The notes: generated by a model not told the origin, from the sequence alone. Positions 17,717 through 26,963 are shown, numbered from the stretch's first letter. The stretch is 64,000 bases of DNA from Pseudomonadota bacterium (GCA_027486675.1 JAIXOQ010000004.1:1-64000), one strand, 5' to 3'. A program made the numbers and translations.

Positions 17717-18526
17717 CTACTTTAAACCTACACTAAACGCGATCCACGAATAAGCGTTATCCCCGCGTTTGTGGTGCAGATACTCCCCTGTACCTTCGCC
17801 ATCCTTGTCGGTTGCTTCCCAATAGACCCTGGTTTTCTGAAACCCGGCTTCGATCAAAACATCATTGATCTCCGCCAAACTCCAGACGCGCCAGTCGTAT
17901 ACAAAAGCATCCCGATGCATCTGCCCGTACTGGTCCTTAAAATGAATCGCGTACATTCCTTCGCATCGAATCGGGTCATAGACTTGCTGGTCCCAGTAGT
18001 AGGTGAATTTCCCTAAACCCGGTGCCCGGTAAGTTTTTTGCTCCCTGGTTTTCGCGATAAACCCAGGCCCCCCGGCCAGCTCCAAAATAAAGGCACCATT
18101 CTCTTTCAGAGAGTTGTAAGCGCTTTTTGCATAGGCCAAAAATTCAGTCCGGGTCTTAAAGATGAAAAATGAAAAATTACCGACGCCGATGACGTCGACC
18201 TTAGGAGCCCGAACGGTGAGCACATCTTTTTGTAAAATATGAACTCTGCGCTTTTGATCGGGCTTAAGCTTTTTAAAGCCGTGTTCTTGACCATAGATGA
18301 GGGGTTCAGGATCAAGATCTACGCCATATGCCACTCGCTTCGGATCAGACTTCACCCACTCGCAAGAGATCAGATGCGTTCCGCAAAAATCTTCGCGAAG
18401 ACTCAAGGGCTTCTTGTCATAGACCTCTGTAAAGATTCGATCGTAAATCCCGACGTGCTCCCCAGGCGTCTGCACAGAATTCTCGTAGTGCTTGTACTTA
18501 TCAAAAGCTTTCACTCGCTTTTTCAT
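17717..18526 (-). CDS. Class I SAM-dependent methyltransferase
   Basis: The protein has 269 residues. Motif I-like region is LREDFCGTHLISCEWVKSDPKRVAYGVDLDPEPL, followed by VDVIGVGNFSFFIF and GAFILELAGG, consistent with a Rossmann methyltransferase. Substrate is unknown. The start overlaps the hotdog gene by four bases (ATGA) and its stop abuts mpl, so it belongs to the same transcript. Confidence 0.85.
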   Translation of the reverse strand: MKKRVKAFDKYKHYENSVQTPGEHVGIYDRIFTEVYDKKPLSLREDFCGTHLISCEWVKSDPKRVAYGVDLDPEPLIYGQEHGFKKLKPDQKRRVHILQKDVLTVRAPKVDVIGVGNFSFFIFKTRTEFLAYAKSAYNSLKENGAFILELAGGPGFIAKTREQKTYRAPGLGKFTYYWDQQVYDPIRCEGMYAIHFKDQYGQMHRDAFVYDWRVWSLAEINDVLIEAGFQKTRVYWEATDKDGEGTGEYLHHKRGDNAYSWIAFSVGLK

Positions 18527-18996
18527 GCACGAACCTTAACGGAAAGCGTCAGAACAAAAGTAGCCACGGGCTCGTCTCCAAACTTAGACGGAACAAAAGC
18601 CTCGATCCGCACCGGCGTGTCAACACGCTCGAGCGCTTCTTCCGCTCTTTTGACTGCATCGCGGATCGCGGGACCATCCTGACATCGTAAAATAGTGTCG
18701 CCCTCGGGGCGCTTGAGGAAGTCAGCCTGAAAGTTCTTAAAAATAAGGCTTCCTTTGCCCCGTTTCACTTTCGAAAGTAATCGCTGGGCAATGAGTCCAC
18801 CCGCAACATCAGCCCCGATACACAGAGCACCAAAATACATGGAGCCTAAGTGGTTACGGTTCACTCTGCGAAAGGGAAGCTTCACCGATACAGAATCATC
18901 ACTGATGCTTTCGACACTAATGCCTGCAACATGGATGAGCGGAATTTTTGCGAGCGCGTACAAACGAAGAAGAACCGTTTCTTTCCATTGGGTCAT
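18523..18996 (-). CDS. Hotdog-fold protein, DUF4442/PaaI-like
   Basis: The protein has 157 residues. The pattern LPFRRVNRNHLGSMYFGALCIGADVAGGLIA matches the central helix of hotdog thioesterase-like proteins of the DUF4442 group. An acyl-CoA or acyl-ACP thioesterase role is likely by fold but no substrate is indicated. It overlaps its neighbours on both sides by four bases. Confidence 0.8.
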   Translation of the reverse strand: MTQWKETVLLRLYALAKIPLIHVAGISVESISDDSVSVKLPFRRVNRNHLGSMYFGALCIGADVAGGLIAQRLLSKVKRGKGSLIFKNFQADFLKRPEGDTILRCQDGPAIRDAVKRAEEALERVDTPVRIEAFVPSKFGDEPVATFVLTLSVKVRA

Positions 18997-20021
18997 GTGT
19001 CGAAAACAGTAGCATGAAAGGCGCGTCTTAGGTTTCGAATACTCTCTGGATCATTGCGCGTCGGATGCACTCGATTGGTGAGAAGAATCGCGTAACGACC
19101 CCGATCCAGATCTACCCAAAGGGAAGTGCCTGTGAATCCTAAATGTCCGAATGCCGCACCTTTTAGGCTTTTTCCAGTGCTTCCTGAACCATCACCTGGT
19201 GGCATGTCCCAAGCAATCGCCCTCGGTGCGGTCCCGGGTGCGTTCCAGTTTTTAAGAAGGAGCCTTAAAGTTCTAGGAGAACAAAATGCTCCTGAAAAAA
19301 AACATTTACACCAGTCAATGACATCATTCAGAGATCCGAAGAGCCCTGCATGAAACGAAGCGCCGCCCAATGCGTAGGTATTGTCGTCATGGACTTGCCC
19401 TTGAATGAGCCCCCGGCTCGGGTGAACCTCGGTAGCAACACAGGAAGAATCGACTCCAAGGAACTCCGGCAAAGGGCGGTAGCCTAAGGTACTGCCCACA
19501 CGTAAGCGGGGCTTGATCTCGGTTTCAAACCAGTCCTCAATCGTCCGCCCCGTGTGACGCAGGAACACTTGATTGAGCCAAAGGAACCCGACATCCGAAT
19601 ACAAAACCTTACCGAGCTGCGAGGGAGAAGGCATATAACTCTGTAAGAGACCGATTTCTGCGATCGCTGGGAATCCAGAAGTGTGGGTCAAGAGATCCCG
19701 AAGCACCACCGAGCGAGACGGCCCATCGATGCCCAAACAATCCCCCAAAGACTCATCGAGTGAAAACTCGCCATGATCGTAGGCCGAGAAGAAGAAGGTC
19801 CCCCCACTGATGATTTTTGTGAGCGAGGCGAGATCAAACAGAGAGTGATTTGGGGTAACCGGTAATGCGGAGGCTGCCCAAGAGTGAGTTCCATAGGTAA
19901 CGACAGATGGCGAGGCCGTGGGGTCAAGGTAACCCCAAGCAGACGCAAAACCACTGGCAACACGCGCATTGTAAGCGTGAGTCAAGAGCGTCTGAACAGA
20001 GTCCTGTGTTAGATGACCCAT
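18993..20021 (-). CDS. Class C beta-lactamase/DD-peptidase fold hydrolase
   Basis: The protein has 342 residues. The serine-hydrolase SxxK motif is S66-L-T-K69 (DLASLTKIISGG), followed by LLTHTSGFPA and the second motif YSD in VLYSDVGFLWLNQVF, where the usual YxN asparagine is aspartate. GHLGFTGTSLWVD near the end occupies the place of the KTG-like HxG motif. No signal peptide is evident, so it may be cytoplasmic, possibly an esterase or a murein-peptide hydrolase. Its neighbours mpl and the L,D-transpeptidase-like gene point to cell-wall metabolism. Confidence 0.85.
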   Translation of the reverse strand: MGHLTQDSVQTLLTHAYNARVASGFASAWGYLDPTASPSVVTYGTHSWAASALPVTPNHSLFDLASLTKIISGGTFFFSAYDHGEFSLDESLGDCLGIDGPSRSVVLRDLLTHTSGFPAIAEIGLLQSYMPSPSQLGKVLYSDVGFLWLNQVFLRHTGRTIEDWFETEIKPRLRVGSTLGYRPLPEFLGVDSSCVATEVHPSRGLIQGQVHDDNTYALGGASFHAGLFGSLNDVIDWCKCFFSGAFCSPRTLRLLLKNWNAPGTAPRAIAWDMPPGDGSGSTGKSLKGAAFGHLGFTGTSLWVDLDRGRYAILLTNRVHPTRNDPESIRNLRRAFHATVFDT

Positions 20022-21247
20022 TTTTCTTCCTGACGCGGCGCCGAGTCGAAAAAACGCCCCGCACCTAGAAGTGACGCATCAATCCAATTGGACTTTAGCC
20101 CGTGGATCGCATCCGCAATCATTTCTCCTGCCGCAAAACAGTGCATGACTCCGTGCCCCGAAAAACTATGTGCTTCATAACAAGACAGCTCGCCACCACT
20201 AGGATCCAATGCTCTTCCTACAATTCCGTGATGGTCTGGGGAGACCTCATACAAGCCCGCCCAACCTGTGACGTGTTTCAAGCTCTCAAAAGCCGTCGAA
20301 CGCTCATAGAGCGCAGGCCAGATCCATTCCTCAAAAAAAGATTCCCCGTCGTAGTTGAAGCTGTAGCTAGGCTCCTCCGGAGTGGCAAAACCACTGAGAC
20401 CATATGTGGCCTCTGGGTGAAAATAAACCCCACTCGGATCAATGATCATTCCGTAAGAAGAGAGATCTAGGTCCCGCGTCGCAAATAGTGAAATTTGTCT
20501 CCGCACAGGGCGACTCGGACAAAACACCTTCGCACGCTCAGCGATCCTTGGCGCCCAAGCACCAGCACAATTCACCCAAGTTTTAGCCATGATCTGGTAC
20601 TGATCCACAAACAGTAACTGATCCCCCCGCGATAGGATCGCAAGCTTTTCTTCCGCACTTAAGTCCCGGTGGGTCCCTAAGTGCACTACCCACTTCACAC
20701 CACTCTTTGCTGCCGCTAAGAATTCTGTCTTTCCTAAAAATCGCACTCCAAGCTTGGTCGCCTCTTTTCGAAACCACATCTTCAGAGCATTAGGATTCAC
20801 AAGTCCGTCCCGTACTCCAAATAAAGCGCCCGCTAAGTCATCCGACTTATCGATGAACGGCAGCTTTCTCTGAAGTTCGGATCGATCCCACACCTGAACA
20901 TCCCACCCCGATTGCACGTGAAGTTCACGCGTGCGCAACGCATCATCCCACTGAGCATCTTTTTGCAGCCATGCGTACCCGACTGCTTTGTAACCCACCT
21001 CATCTGCATGGTTTGCCAGAAAGTCGATCGTGCGCCGTGACATCGCGATGTTTGCAGGAGTAGACCAGGTGCCCCGTACACCCCCTGCATTCAGCTCCGT
21101 GCTACTGAGCTCCCCATCCAAATCAACATCCACAACCATTACTGAGGAAGTGCCCGATCGTGCGAGATGGTACGCGACAGCACTGCCAATCACGCCAGCG
21201 CCCACAACCAACACATCCACATTCTGCGGACGGCCTTCACTTACCAC
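20009..21247 (-). CDS. FAD-dependent amino-acid oxidase/dehydrogenase-like protein
   Basis: The protein has 412 residues. It starts with GTG and opens with the dinucleotide-binding fold VDVLVVGAGVIGSAVAYHLARSG, an FAD-binding ED-like region (VVDVDLDGELSSTELNAGGVRGTW) and the C-terminal SFSGHGVMHCFAAGEMIAD typical of the DAO family (DadA, glycine oxidase, sarcosine oxidase). Substrate cannot be stated; D-amino acids would fit the cell-wall setting. The start overlaps the end of the upstream gene by seven bases. Confidence 0.87.
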   Translation of the reverse strand: MVSEGRPQNVDVLVVGAGVIGSAVAYHLARSGTSSVMVVDVDLDGELSSTELNAGGVRGTWSTPANIAMSRRTIDFLANHADEVGYKAVGYAWLQKDAQWDDALRTRELHVQSGWDVQVWDRSELQRKLPFIDKSDDLAGALFGVRDGLVNPNALKMWFRKEATKLGVRFLGKTEFLAAAKSGVKWVVHLGTHRDLSAEEKLAILSRGDQLLFVDQYQIMAKTWVNCAGAWAPRIAERAKVFCPSRPVRRQISLFATRDLDLSSYGMIIDPSGVYFHPEATYGLSGFATPEEPSYSFNYDGESFFEEWIWPALYERSTAFESLKHVTGWAGLYEVSPDHHGIVGRALDPSGGELSCYEAHSFSGHGVMHCFAAGEMIADAIHGLKSNWIDASLLGAGRFFDSAPRQEEKWVI

Positions 21248-22110
21248 ATCAACTCCGTAAAACTCTCGCTCACAATTTTTGGCATTCCAGATTCTTCCGC
21301 AAAATAGAGGATCTTGGTCCCCCGGGAAACGAGTCCCTTCCCTCCGCCTTGAAGTTCAGATTGATAGTCTTGAGTGAAAATCAGCATCGTGTATTTGGGG
21401 TGCCTAAAGAAGTACGGTGCACTAGCGCCGACAGTTATTTTTCGATACTTCTTATTCAAAACATTTTTATAGTCTCGCCACTGCGCGCGGTTCCTGCCCA
21501 TCGACGCAAAATCCGTGTGGTAATGATTCATGTAACTATCGATATCGCGAGCCTCCCAGGCCTTGATCCATGAATTAAAGAAGGCATGTAATTTCTCTGA
21601 ACGTTGACCTGTGGCGTACTCCGGAGTCAGTTCCTCAAAAATGAGAATCGGAGTTAACCCTAAACGAATATAAGGCTCCACTTTCAGAAGGTCGGAATTC
21701 TCTAGGACCACACAACCTTCGCTATCAAAATCTTTCTTCATGCGGTCGGGCGCGTTGGTGCCGTGCAACATAATTCCGGTTCCTGTTGCACCAGCAATGT
21801 GGTCGTAGGCATTGGGATAGTTCACTGTGAAGGCCATGACACCAAACTTTGCGGCTAAAGCAGGCGGAAGGCGCCTACCCTGAATCTGATATACCCCTTC
21901 CGGAGTCTTAAGATCGCCCTCTTCGGCCTTATCCCCCTTCACTTTCCCCATCGTCGTGTGAAAGGTGGCGAGCGTCTTTAAAGAATCATCTTTCTGATAT
22001 TCAGCCACGTGCAAAAGATTCGTCTTCTTGTCGACGAGAATCAAAGTCGGCGGGCGACCAGCAAATGCGGATACAGAAATCCCAAAAAACAATGCGATGA
22101 AAGAGGACAC
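21241..22110 (-). CDS. L,D-transpeptidase-fold protein with NTF2-like tail (Csd6/Pgp2-like)
   Basis: The protein has 289 residues with a signal peptide (MSSFIALFFGISVSAFAG). Residues 20-165 form a YkuD catalytic domain: MLHGTN carries the conserved histidine and DSEGCVVL the nucleophilic cysteine. Residues 175-289 look like an NTF2-like domain (FFNSWIKAWEARDIDSYMNHYHTDF). This two-domain build is that of Helicobacter Csd6 and Campylobacter Pgp2, L,D-carboxypeptidases that trim tetrapeptides and set cell shape. The product should therefore act on periplasmic murein, either trimming or cross-linking. The next gene upstream is 19 bases away. Confidence 0.87.
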   Translation of the reverse strand: MSSFIALFFGISVSAFAGRPPTLILVDKKTNLLHVAEYQKDDSLKTLATFHTTMGKVKGDKAEEGDLKTPEGVYQIQGRRLPPALAAKFGVMAFTVNYPNAYDHIAGATGTGIMLHGTNAPDRMKKDFDSEGCVVLENSDLLKVEPYIRLGLTPILIFEELTPEYATGQRSEKLHAFFNSWIKAWEARDIDSYMNHYHTDFASMGRNRAQWRDYKNVLNKKYRKITVGASAPYFFRHPKYTMLIFTQDYQSELQGGGKGLVSRGTKILYFAEESGMPKIVSESFTELMW

Positions 22111-22129
22111 GAATTTAAGTATGCCTGAA

Positions 22130-22837
22130 TTAGGCGATGTTTTTTAGTCGAAGACGCGGGAGACGCAGTAAAGCTTCAATCACAATTTTCAAGCTCATCT
22201 TGGAGTGGCCGACCCTACGGTCCTCAAAGATGATCGGAAACTCGACATGCTGAAAGCCTTTCCGAAAGGCCCTAAATTTCATTTCGATCTGAAAGGCATA
22301 TCCACCAGATTCAAGAGTTTCAAGCCCTACGGCCCCGAGAACTGCTGCTCGCCATCCGTTGAATCCACCCGTAAAATCGCGAATAGGAACACCTAAAACG
22401 AGGCGAGCATACACGCTCCCGCCCCAGCTAATAAAACGACGCAGCACGCTCCAATTGACTGTGCCCCCACCCTCAACGTTCCTCGATCCAATGACGAAAT
22501 CCTTAACCAAAAGTAAGTCAATCATCCGCGGCAAAAACTTTGGGTTATGGGAAAAATCGGCATCCATTTGGATGACGGCATCATAGCCATTTTGCAGGGC
22601 ATAACGAAAGCCAGCGACATAGGCTGGACCTAAACCCTCTTTGCGGGCTCTATGCAGAACGGACAAACGGGTTCTGGACGCCTTTAATTCATCGGCACGA
22701 CGACCGGTGCCATCAGGAGAATTATCGTCCGCAATTAAAAGAGATACGGTCTCTGGGGTCTTAGAGAGGACCGCATCGACGATGAGCTCAAGATTCTCGA
22801 TCTCGTTGTATGTGGGAATAATGATCAGAACACGCAT
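22130..22837 (-). CDS. Family 2 glycosyltransferase, polyprenol-phosphate mannose synthase-like
   Basis: The protein has 235 residues. It is a GT-A enzyme of the DPM1 type: IIIPTYNEIENLELIVDAVL, ADDNSPDGTG, a metal-binding QMDADFSHNPKFLPRM, and FTGGFNGWRAAVL, then HSKMSLK near the end. There is no C-terminal membrane domain. It should transfer a sugar from an activated donor to polyprenyl phosphate at the inner membrane; the sugar is not known. It follows ssb by 12 bases. Confidence 0.9.
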   Translation of the reverse strand: MRVLIIIPTYNEIENLELIVDAVLSKTPETVSLLIADDNSPDGTGRRADELKASRTRLSVLHRARKEGLGPAYVAGFRYALQNGYDAVIQMDADFSHNPKFLPRMIDLLLVKDFVIGSRNVEGGGTVNWSVLRRFISWGGSVYARLVLGVPIRDFTGGFNGWRAAVLGAVGLETLESGGYAFQIEMKFRAFRKGFQHVEFPIIFEDRRVGHSKMSLKIVIEALLRLPRLRLKNIA

Positions 22838-22849
22838 GACGCCGACGGG

Positions 22850-23356
22850 CTAAAACGGAACATCTTCTTCAGTGAAGGTCGGCTCGCCGAAAGAAGGAAG
22901 TGGACTCGAACGGGATGTCGCGCCTGCCCCAGCACCGCCAAATGACGAGTCCGTCATCGACTGCGAAGCAGAGCCATAGGCTGAAGGGACACTCGCTTGT
23001 TGGGATCGGCCAGCGCCAGCTCCCGCAGTTTGACCACCCAAGAACTGCACCGTTTGAGCAACGACCTCTGTGGTGTACTTGGTTTGGCCTTCTTTATCTT
23101 GCCATTGACGCGTTTGAAGTTTCCCTTCCAGGTAGACCTGGCGGCCCTTGACGAGATACTGATTGCAAAGTTCCGCAAGCTTTCCGAAGACAACGACTCG
23201 GTGCCATTCGGTCTTTTCCTGCTTCACTCCGTTTTTATCTGTCCAAGCTTCGTTGGTTGCGATGTTGAGGTTACAAACGCCTTGCCCAGTTCCCGTCATT
23301 TTTAGTTCCGGATTCTGACCGAGGTTCCCAATAAGTATGACCTTGTTCACTGACAT
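22850..23356 (-). CDS. ssb: Single-stranded DNA-binding protein
   Basis: The 168-residue protein has the OB fold core ([56 protein letters not shown]), a Gly/Ser/Ala-rich flexible linker and the acidic tip FTEEDVPF that recruits partner proteins (usually DDIPF). It binds ssDNA as a tetramer in replication, repair and recombination. Unusually it sits near the head of a long leftward gene train of cell-envelope enzymes. Confidence 0.97.
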   Translation of the reverse strand: MSVNKVILIGNLGQNPELKMTGTGQGVCNLNIATNEAWTDKNGVKQEKTEWHRVVVFGKLAELCNQYLVKGRQVYLEGKLQTRQWQDKEGQTKYTTEVVAQTVQFLGGQTAGAGAGRSQQASVPSAYGSASQSMTDSSFGGAGAGATSRSSPLPSFGEPTFTEEDVPF

Positions 23357-23388
23357 GCCTAAGGCTTACCGGGTGGAGATCCCAAGCG

Positions 23389-23874
23389 TCAAGCAGAGGG
23401 CTTAAGCTGGGACGTTTTTTCTGTGGGCTCTGGATAAACCGGAGTTGAAGTTGGGTTAGGCGTAATACCTGAGAGTTTCTTCTCGGGATATGGCAGACCC
23501 ATTTGCTCAAATCTTTTGCGCCAATGCGCTTCAACCGCTTTGGCTGCTTTTTTGTTGTCGACTAAGAAGAGAACAGGATCAAAACCACACTCATCACACA
23601 CCAGCGCATCGCGCATACGCATTCTATAAACGGCTTCAAAAATCGCCCAAAATGGAATAAACGCAACGACGCCCTTCCATGAAAATAGGGGCCAAGCGAT
23701 CAGAGTAAAAAAAGCAGTCGAGATTAAAACCTGGGCTGCGTGATGTGCCGTGCCTACTTGCGGAGGCGCAAAGATGCGACGTTCACGCTTGCAACCTGCA
23801 CAAAAGAAACGGAAGCCCTTGCGCTCAACATCTCTCCACGCCGATTTTAAGGGAAACTTGTTCGACCACTCCAC
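23389..23874 (-). CDS. Zinc-ribbon membrane protein of unknown function
   Basis: The frame encodes two Cys-x2-Cys pairs (FFCAGCKRERR and LVCDECGFDP) on either side of two hydrophobic helices (VLISTAFFTLIAWPLF, VVAFIPFWAIFEAVY), with a proline-rich tail. The knuckles probably bind one zinc on the cytoplasmic side. The start is uncertain: GTG 23874 keeps it clear of the divergent gene at 23898, while an upstream ATG at 23964 is in frame but would overlap that gene by 67 bases. Function is unknown. Confidence 0.65.
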   Translation of the reverse strand: MEWSNKFPLKSAWRDVERKGFRFFCAGCKRERRIFAPPQVGTAHHAAQVLISTAFFTLIAWPLFSWKGVVAFIPFWAIFEAVYRMRMRDALVCDECGFDPVLFLVDNKKAAKAVEAHWRKRFEQMGLPYPEKKLSGITPNPTSTPVYPEPTEKTSQLKPSA

Positions 23875-23897
23875 TTCATCAATTGTACATTGAATGT

Positions 23898-25115
23898 ATG
23901 AAAATCGAAGGAACTCCGGCCCTCTCTTTGGCCGCTCTGGATCGAAGTCCTGAATTCCCGGCAATTTGGACCGAGTTTGTCGACAATGTTTTGACGGCGG
24001 TCGTCAAAAAACGCTTCAGTCCGAAACCGGAATGGAAAGACAAACCCTTCTCGAAGACCGATGTCACTTTCTTTTCTAAGGGTCTTATCGAGCTCCAAGA
24101 AGAACTCACTACGGATCGCTTAACGAGTACACGCACGCGGGACTACTTTGCGCACCCTGCAAGTAGGTCGAGCTATCTTTTGTTTTATTTACCTCTGCAG
24201 GCAGCAAAATTTTTAGCGCTGTTTGATCATCACCGCGATGCCTTGAAGGCCAGGATCGAAAAATCCAGTGGAAGTCTCCGCATCCTCGATCTAGGCGCGG
24301 GACCAGGCACCGCCTCACTTGCGTTCTTAGCTGCAGCACAAACTTTCATTCCAAAGGGCACCAAGGTGCAATTGGTGTGGCTCGATCGTCGGTCTAAAAT
24401 CATGGAAGATGGCATGGCGTTGCTCGATGCATTTATCCTCTCGCAGAATTTTGATTTCGAAGTGAGGCTCGAAAAGAAGTACCTCGATTTGGCCGCAATT
24501 TCTGCACTTCCTGCATCAGACTTCATTTTGGCAGGACACGTCATGAATGAACTTTCTGCGAAGGCACAAGACCAGGTCGTGCGGATTGTTTCTGAAACTC
24601 TTGGACGCGCGAATGCACCAGAACTCATTGTCGTAGAGCCCGCATTTCGCTCCTCTGCCCAACGGCTGAGCGCTAACCGCAACAGCTGGTTAAGCAACAA
24701 CCCAAGCCTTAATATCGTCGGGCCTTGCTTGCATCGCGAAACTTGCCCACTCACAACAAGTCGGGACTGGTGCCACTTCAGTGTACCTGCGCAGATCCCG
24801 GGTCGCTGGTTTGCGGAATTTTCAAAGGCCCTAGGCGGCGAACGCGATTGGCTTAAGTTTGCATATGTTTGGATCAGCCCGAATCTTCGCCTGAAGAAAA
24901 CGGCTTCTGAGGTACGTCGAGTGGTGAGTGACCCGATTCAGACTCCGGATGGAAGAAAAAATCTGCTGTGCGCCCCGAGCATGCTTGAAAGTCACATCTC
25001 CGAAGGACGAGGTTTTTTACGTGGCGCTTTATTTCCGGTAAACTCTAAGACAGATGCCCATCGAGTACATAAACCGACGATCCGGAAAGTCCGAGCAGGA
25101 AAAAGTTCTCGGTGA
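23898..25115 (+). CDS. Rsm22-like ribosomal small-subunit methyltransferase-type protein
   Basis: The protein has 405 residues. It carries a SAM-binding motif (LRILDLGAGPGTASLAFLAA) and the Rsm22 signature: FILAGHVMNELSAKAQDQVV, then GPCLHRETCPLT and DWCHFSVPAQIPG, where the cysteines and histidines may bind metal. Family members are linked to small-ribosomal-subunit assembly. ATG 23898 is chosen as the first residue that leaves a credible N-terminus; there is no binding site, and a weak TCGACC/TACATT pair just upstream suggests a leaderless transcript. The 3' end overlaps the next gene by 62 bases. Confidence 0.85.
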   Translation: MKIEGTPALSLAALDRSPEFPAIWTEFVDNVLTAVVKKRFSPKPEWKDKPFSKTDVTFFSKGLIELQEELTTDRLTSTRTRDYFAHPASRSSYLLFYLPLQAAKFLALFDHHRDALKARIEKSSGSLRILDLGAGPGTASLAFLAAAQTFIPKGTKVQLVWLDRRSKIMEDGMALLDAFILSQNFDFEVRLEKKYLDLAAISALPASDFILAGHVMNELSAKAQDQVVRIVSETLGRANAPELIVVEPAFRSSAQRLSANRNSWLSNNPSLNIVGPCLHRETCPLTTSRDWCHFSVPAQIPGRWFAEFSKALGGERDWLKFAYVWISPNLRLKKTASEVRRVVSDPIQTPDGRKNLLCAPSMLESHISEGRGFLRGALFPVNSKTDAHRVHKPTIRKVRAGKSSR

Positions 25116-25941
25116 TTTTTGGATTAAATTCGCCTATCACCCACTCTTTCAATGGTTCACTGATCAATTCCTCACCCGGAGTTGGATCAGCTCTCTTGTA
25201 GGGTCCCTGCAAAATACAAAAGGGAGCCGCGCTCGGATCGCGGGTTTTGTGCAAGACTATGGCATCCCTGTCCAGGATTTTGAGGAAAAAGAGTACGCGT
25301 CCTTCAACGAGTTCTTTATTCGAAAATTCAAGCCCGGTGTCAGACCCTTTGATACCGGCGCGGGGGTATTTGCCAATTTCGCCGAATCTAGGATGTTTGC
25401 GCTCGAAGGCATTTCGGGGGAAACCGAATTCCGGGTCAAAGAAGCCCAAATTGATCTTGCGGAGTTGCTCCGGGATGCCCCGCTCGCAAGGTCCTTCTCC
25501 GGGGGTACGCTTCTTCTGGCTCGGCTCTGTCCGGTGGATTACCACCGGTTCCACTACCCTTGTGACTCGGTTGTGCTTGAACAACGAACCATCCACGGGA
25601 AGCTACACTCGGTCAATCCGGATGCTCTGAAGGCTCGCCCAAGGCTTTTTTTGGAAAATGAACGTCACATCACTCTGCTGCAAAGTCCTTCGTTCGGTCG
25701 TTACGCACTCATCGAAGTGGGCGCCCTTTGTGTGGGAAAAATCGTACAAACAGGCCCGCTAGAAGGACCCGTCTTAAAGGGCCAAGAGAAGGGGTATTTC
25801 TTGTTTGGCGGATCAACTGTCATAGCACTCATCCCTGAAGGCCGCCTGATCTGTGACCGGGACTTGATCATCAATACGCGCGCTGGTGTTGAAACTTGGG
25901 TTCCACTCGGGGATCGGCTCGGCGAGGCAAAACACCCGTGA
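25054..25941 (+). CDS. psd: Phosphatidylserine decarboxylase
   Basis: This inner-membrane pyruvoyl enzyme converts phosphatidylserine to phosphatidylethanolamine. The 295-residue protein starts IEYINRRSGK, has FNEFFIRKFKPGVRPF, the catalytic region CPVDYHRFHYPCDS and the self-cleavage site FGGSTV near residue 251 (most relatives read LGST), where the serine becomes the pyruvoyl group. The overlap of 62 bases with the upstream gene is real because the N-terminal motif lies within it. The stop overlaps the next start. Confidence 0.93.
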   Translation: MPIEYINRRSGKSEQEKVLGDFWIKFAYHPLFQWFTDQFLTRSWISSLVGSLQNTKGSRARIAGFVQDYGIPVQDFEEKEYASFNEFFIRKFKPGVRPFDTGAGVFANFAESRMFALEGISGETEFRVKEAQIDLAELLRDAPLARSFSGGTLLLARLCPVDYHRFHYPCDSVVLEQRTIHGKLHSVNPDALKARPRLFLENERHITLLQSPSFGRYALIEVGALCVGKIVQTGPLEGPVLKGQEKGYFLFGGSTVIALIPEGRLICDRDLIINTRAGVETWVPLGDRLGEAKHP

Positions 25942-26963
25942 GCCAACACATCGTCGACCATCCACTCATCACCAAATTTTTAGAGACTTACCTGCTTCCG
26001 CTCAAACGCTCCAAAGTGGAGCCCTTGCTGAAAGAATCAGACCTTTTGGAAGAACGTGTAGGTGTCTTGCAAAATACGTTCCGCGGGCGTGGAGACTGGA
26101 TCAATGCCTTTACTGCGCTCATCAAGTCGATGCACGCTTTTGAAAATACTCCAGCGCTTGAGGAACAAATCCGTTTCTTTACGGCAAAACACACCAGAAA
26201 CTGGCTCATTGTAAACTTGCTCAATGACGTTCTTCATCTTAAAGAAACTCAAGTGGACTTGACCACTGGCCGGCTCCCATCCCGCGCACACGACATCATC
26301 CAAAATGCCTACCTATCTATGAATGCTCTTGGCGAAGAATCCAGATATAAGAACTACCTTTTTGCCACGGGTCTCTTGTTTGACTTCGTACTTCTTGCTT
26401 CAAAGAGTCCGCAGCTCAATCCCAGCGGGACAAAGTTTGATGAATTCGTGAAAACTGCGTATGCCAAAGGCATTGAACAATCCAAAAAAGCCGTCCTCCT
26501 TTCCAAACATAAGGAACGACTCAGTTTGGAAAGATTCGTGCCTATTCTGCCGCTCTTAAGACAGGCCGCCATGTGCGTCTTCGCATACATTGAACCCAAG
26601 TGGCTTGACTTGAACAAGAAGTCCGAGGCGGCAAAAACGCCTGAAACGCTTCGATGTGTCTTAGAGTACGATCACTTTGGAATCCACACTGGGACCATCA
26701 TGACCCTGATCGCTCAAAGCTTTAGTGTCTTTGAGAATATGGCGGAAAGCGCTTCAAATTGGCCGTTCGTTTATATCTCCTGGCAGGACGGACGTAAAGA
26801 CCACCACGACGCTGCTGCCATGGCGGCACTCACTGTGGCATTAGGGGAACGCCTGACTCCCGCATCTTTTCCAGACGGCCAAAGAGCCTCAGCGGGCTTG
26901 CCGGAGCTTGAGTTCTTAGACTATGTGACGCAGGCCTCTGTTTTAGGGGGGAAGGCAAAATGA
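25938..26963 (+). CDS. Helical protein, possible degenerate HDOD domain
   Basis: The protein has 341 residues if it starts at GTG 25938, which overlaps the psd stop (GTGA). No known domain is certain. The segment around residues 225-280 (EYDHFGIHTGTIMTLIAQSF then a helix and HHDAAAM) follows the spacing of the end of HDOD domains, so a diverged HDOD fold is possible. The following STAS-like and coiled-coil genes are coupled by four-base overlaps, indicating a three-protein module. Soluble, no signal peptide. Confidence 0.6.
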   Translation: MSQHIVDHPLITKFLETYLLPLKRSKVEPLLKESDLLEERVGVLQNTFRGRGDWINAFTALIKSMHAFENTPALEEQIRFFTAKHTRNWLIVNLLNDVLHLKETQVDLTTGRLPSRAHDIIQNAYLSMNALGEESRYKNYLFATGLLFDFVLLASKSPQLNPSGTKFDEFVKTAYAKGIEQSKKAVLLSKHKERLSLERFVPILPLLRQAAMCVFAYIEPKWLDLNKKSEAAKTPETLRCVLEYDHFGIHTGTIMTLIAQSFSVFENMAESASNWPFVYISWQDGRKDHHDAAAMAALTVALGERLTPASFPDGQRASAGLPELEFLDYVTQASVLGGKAK

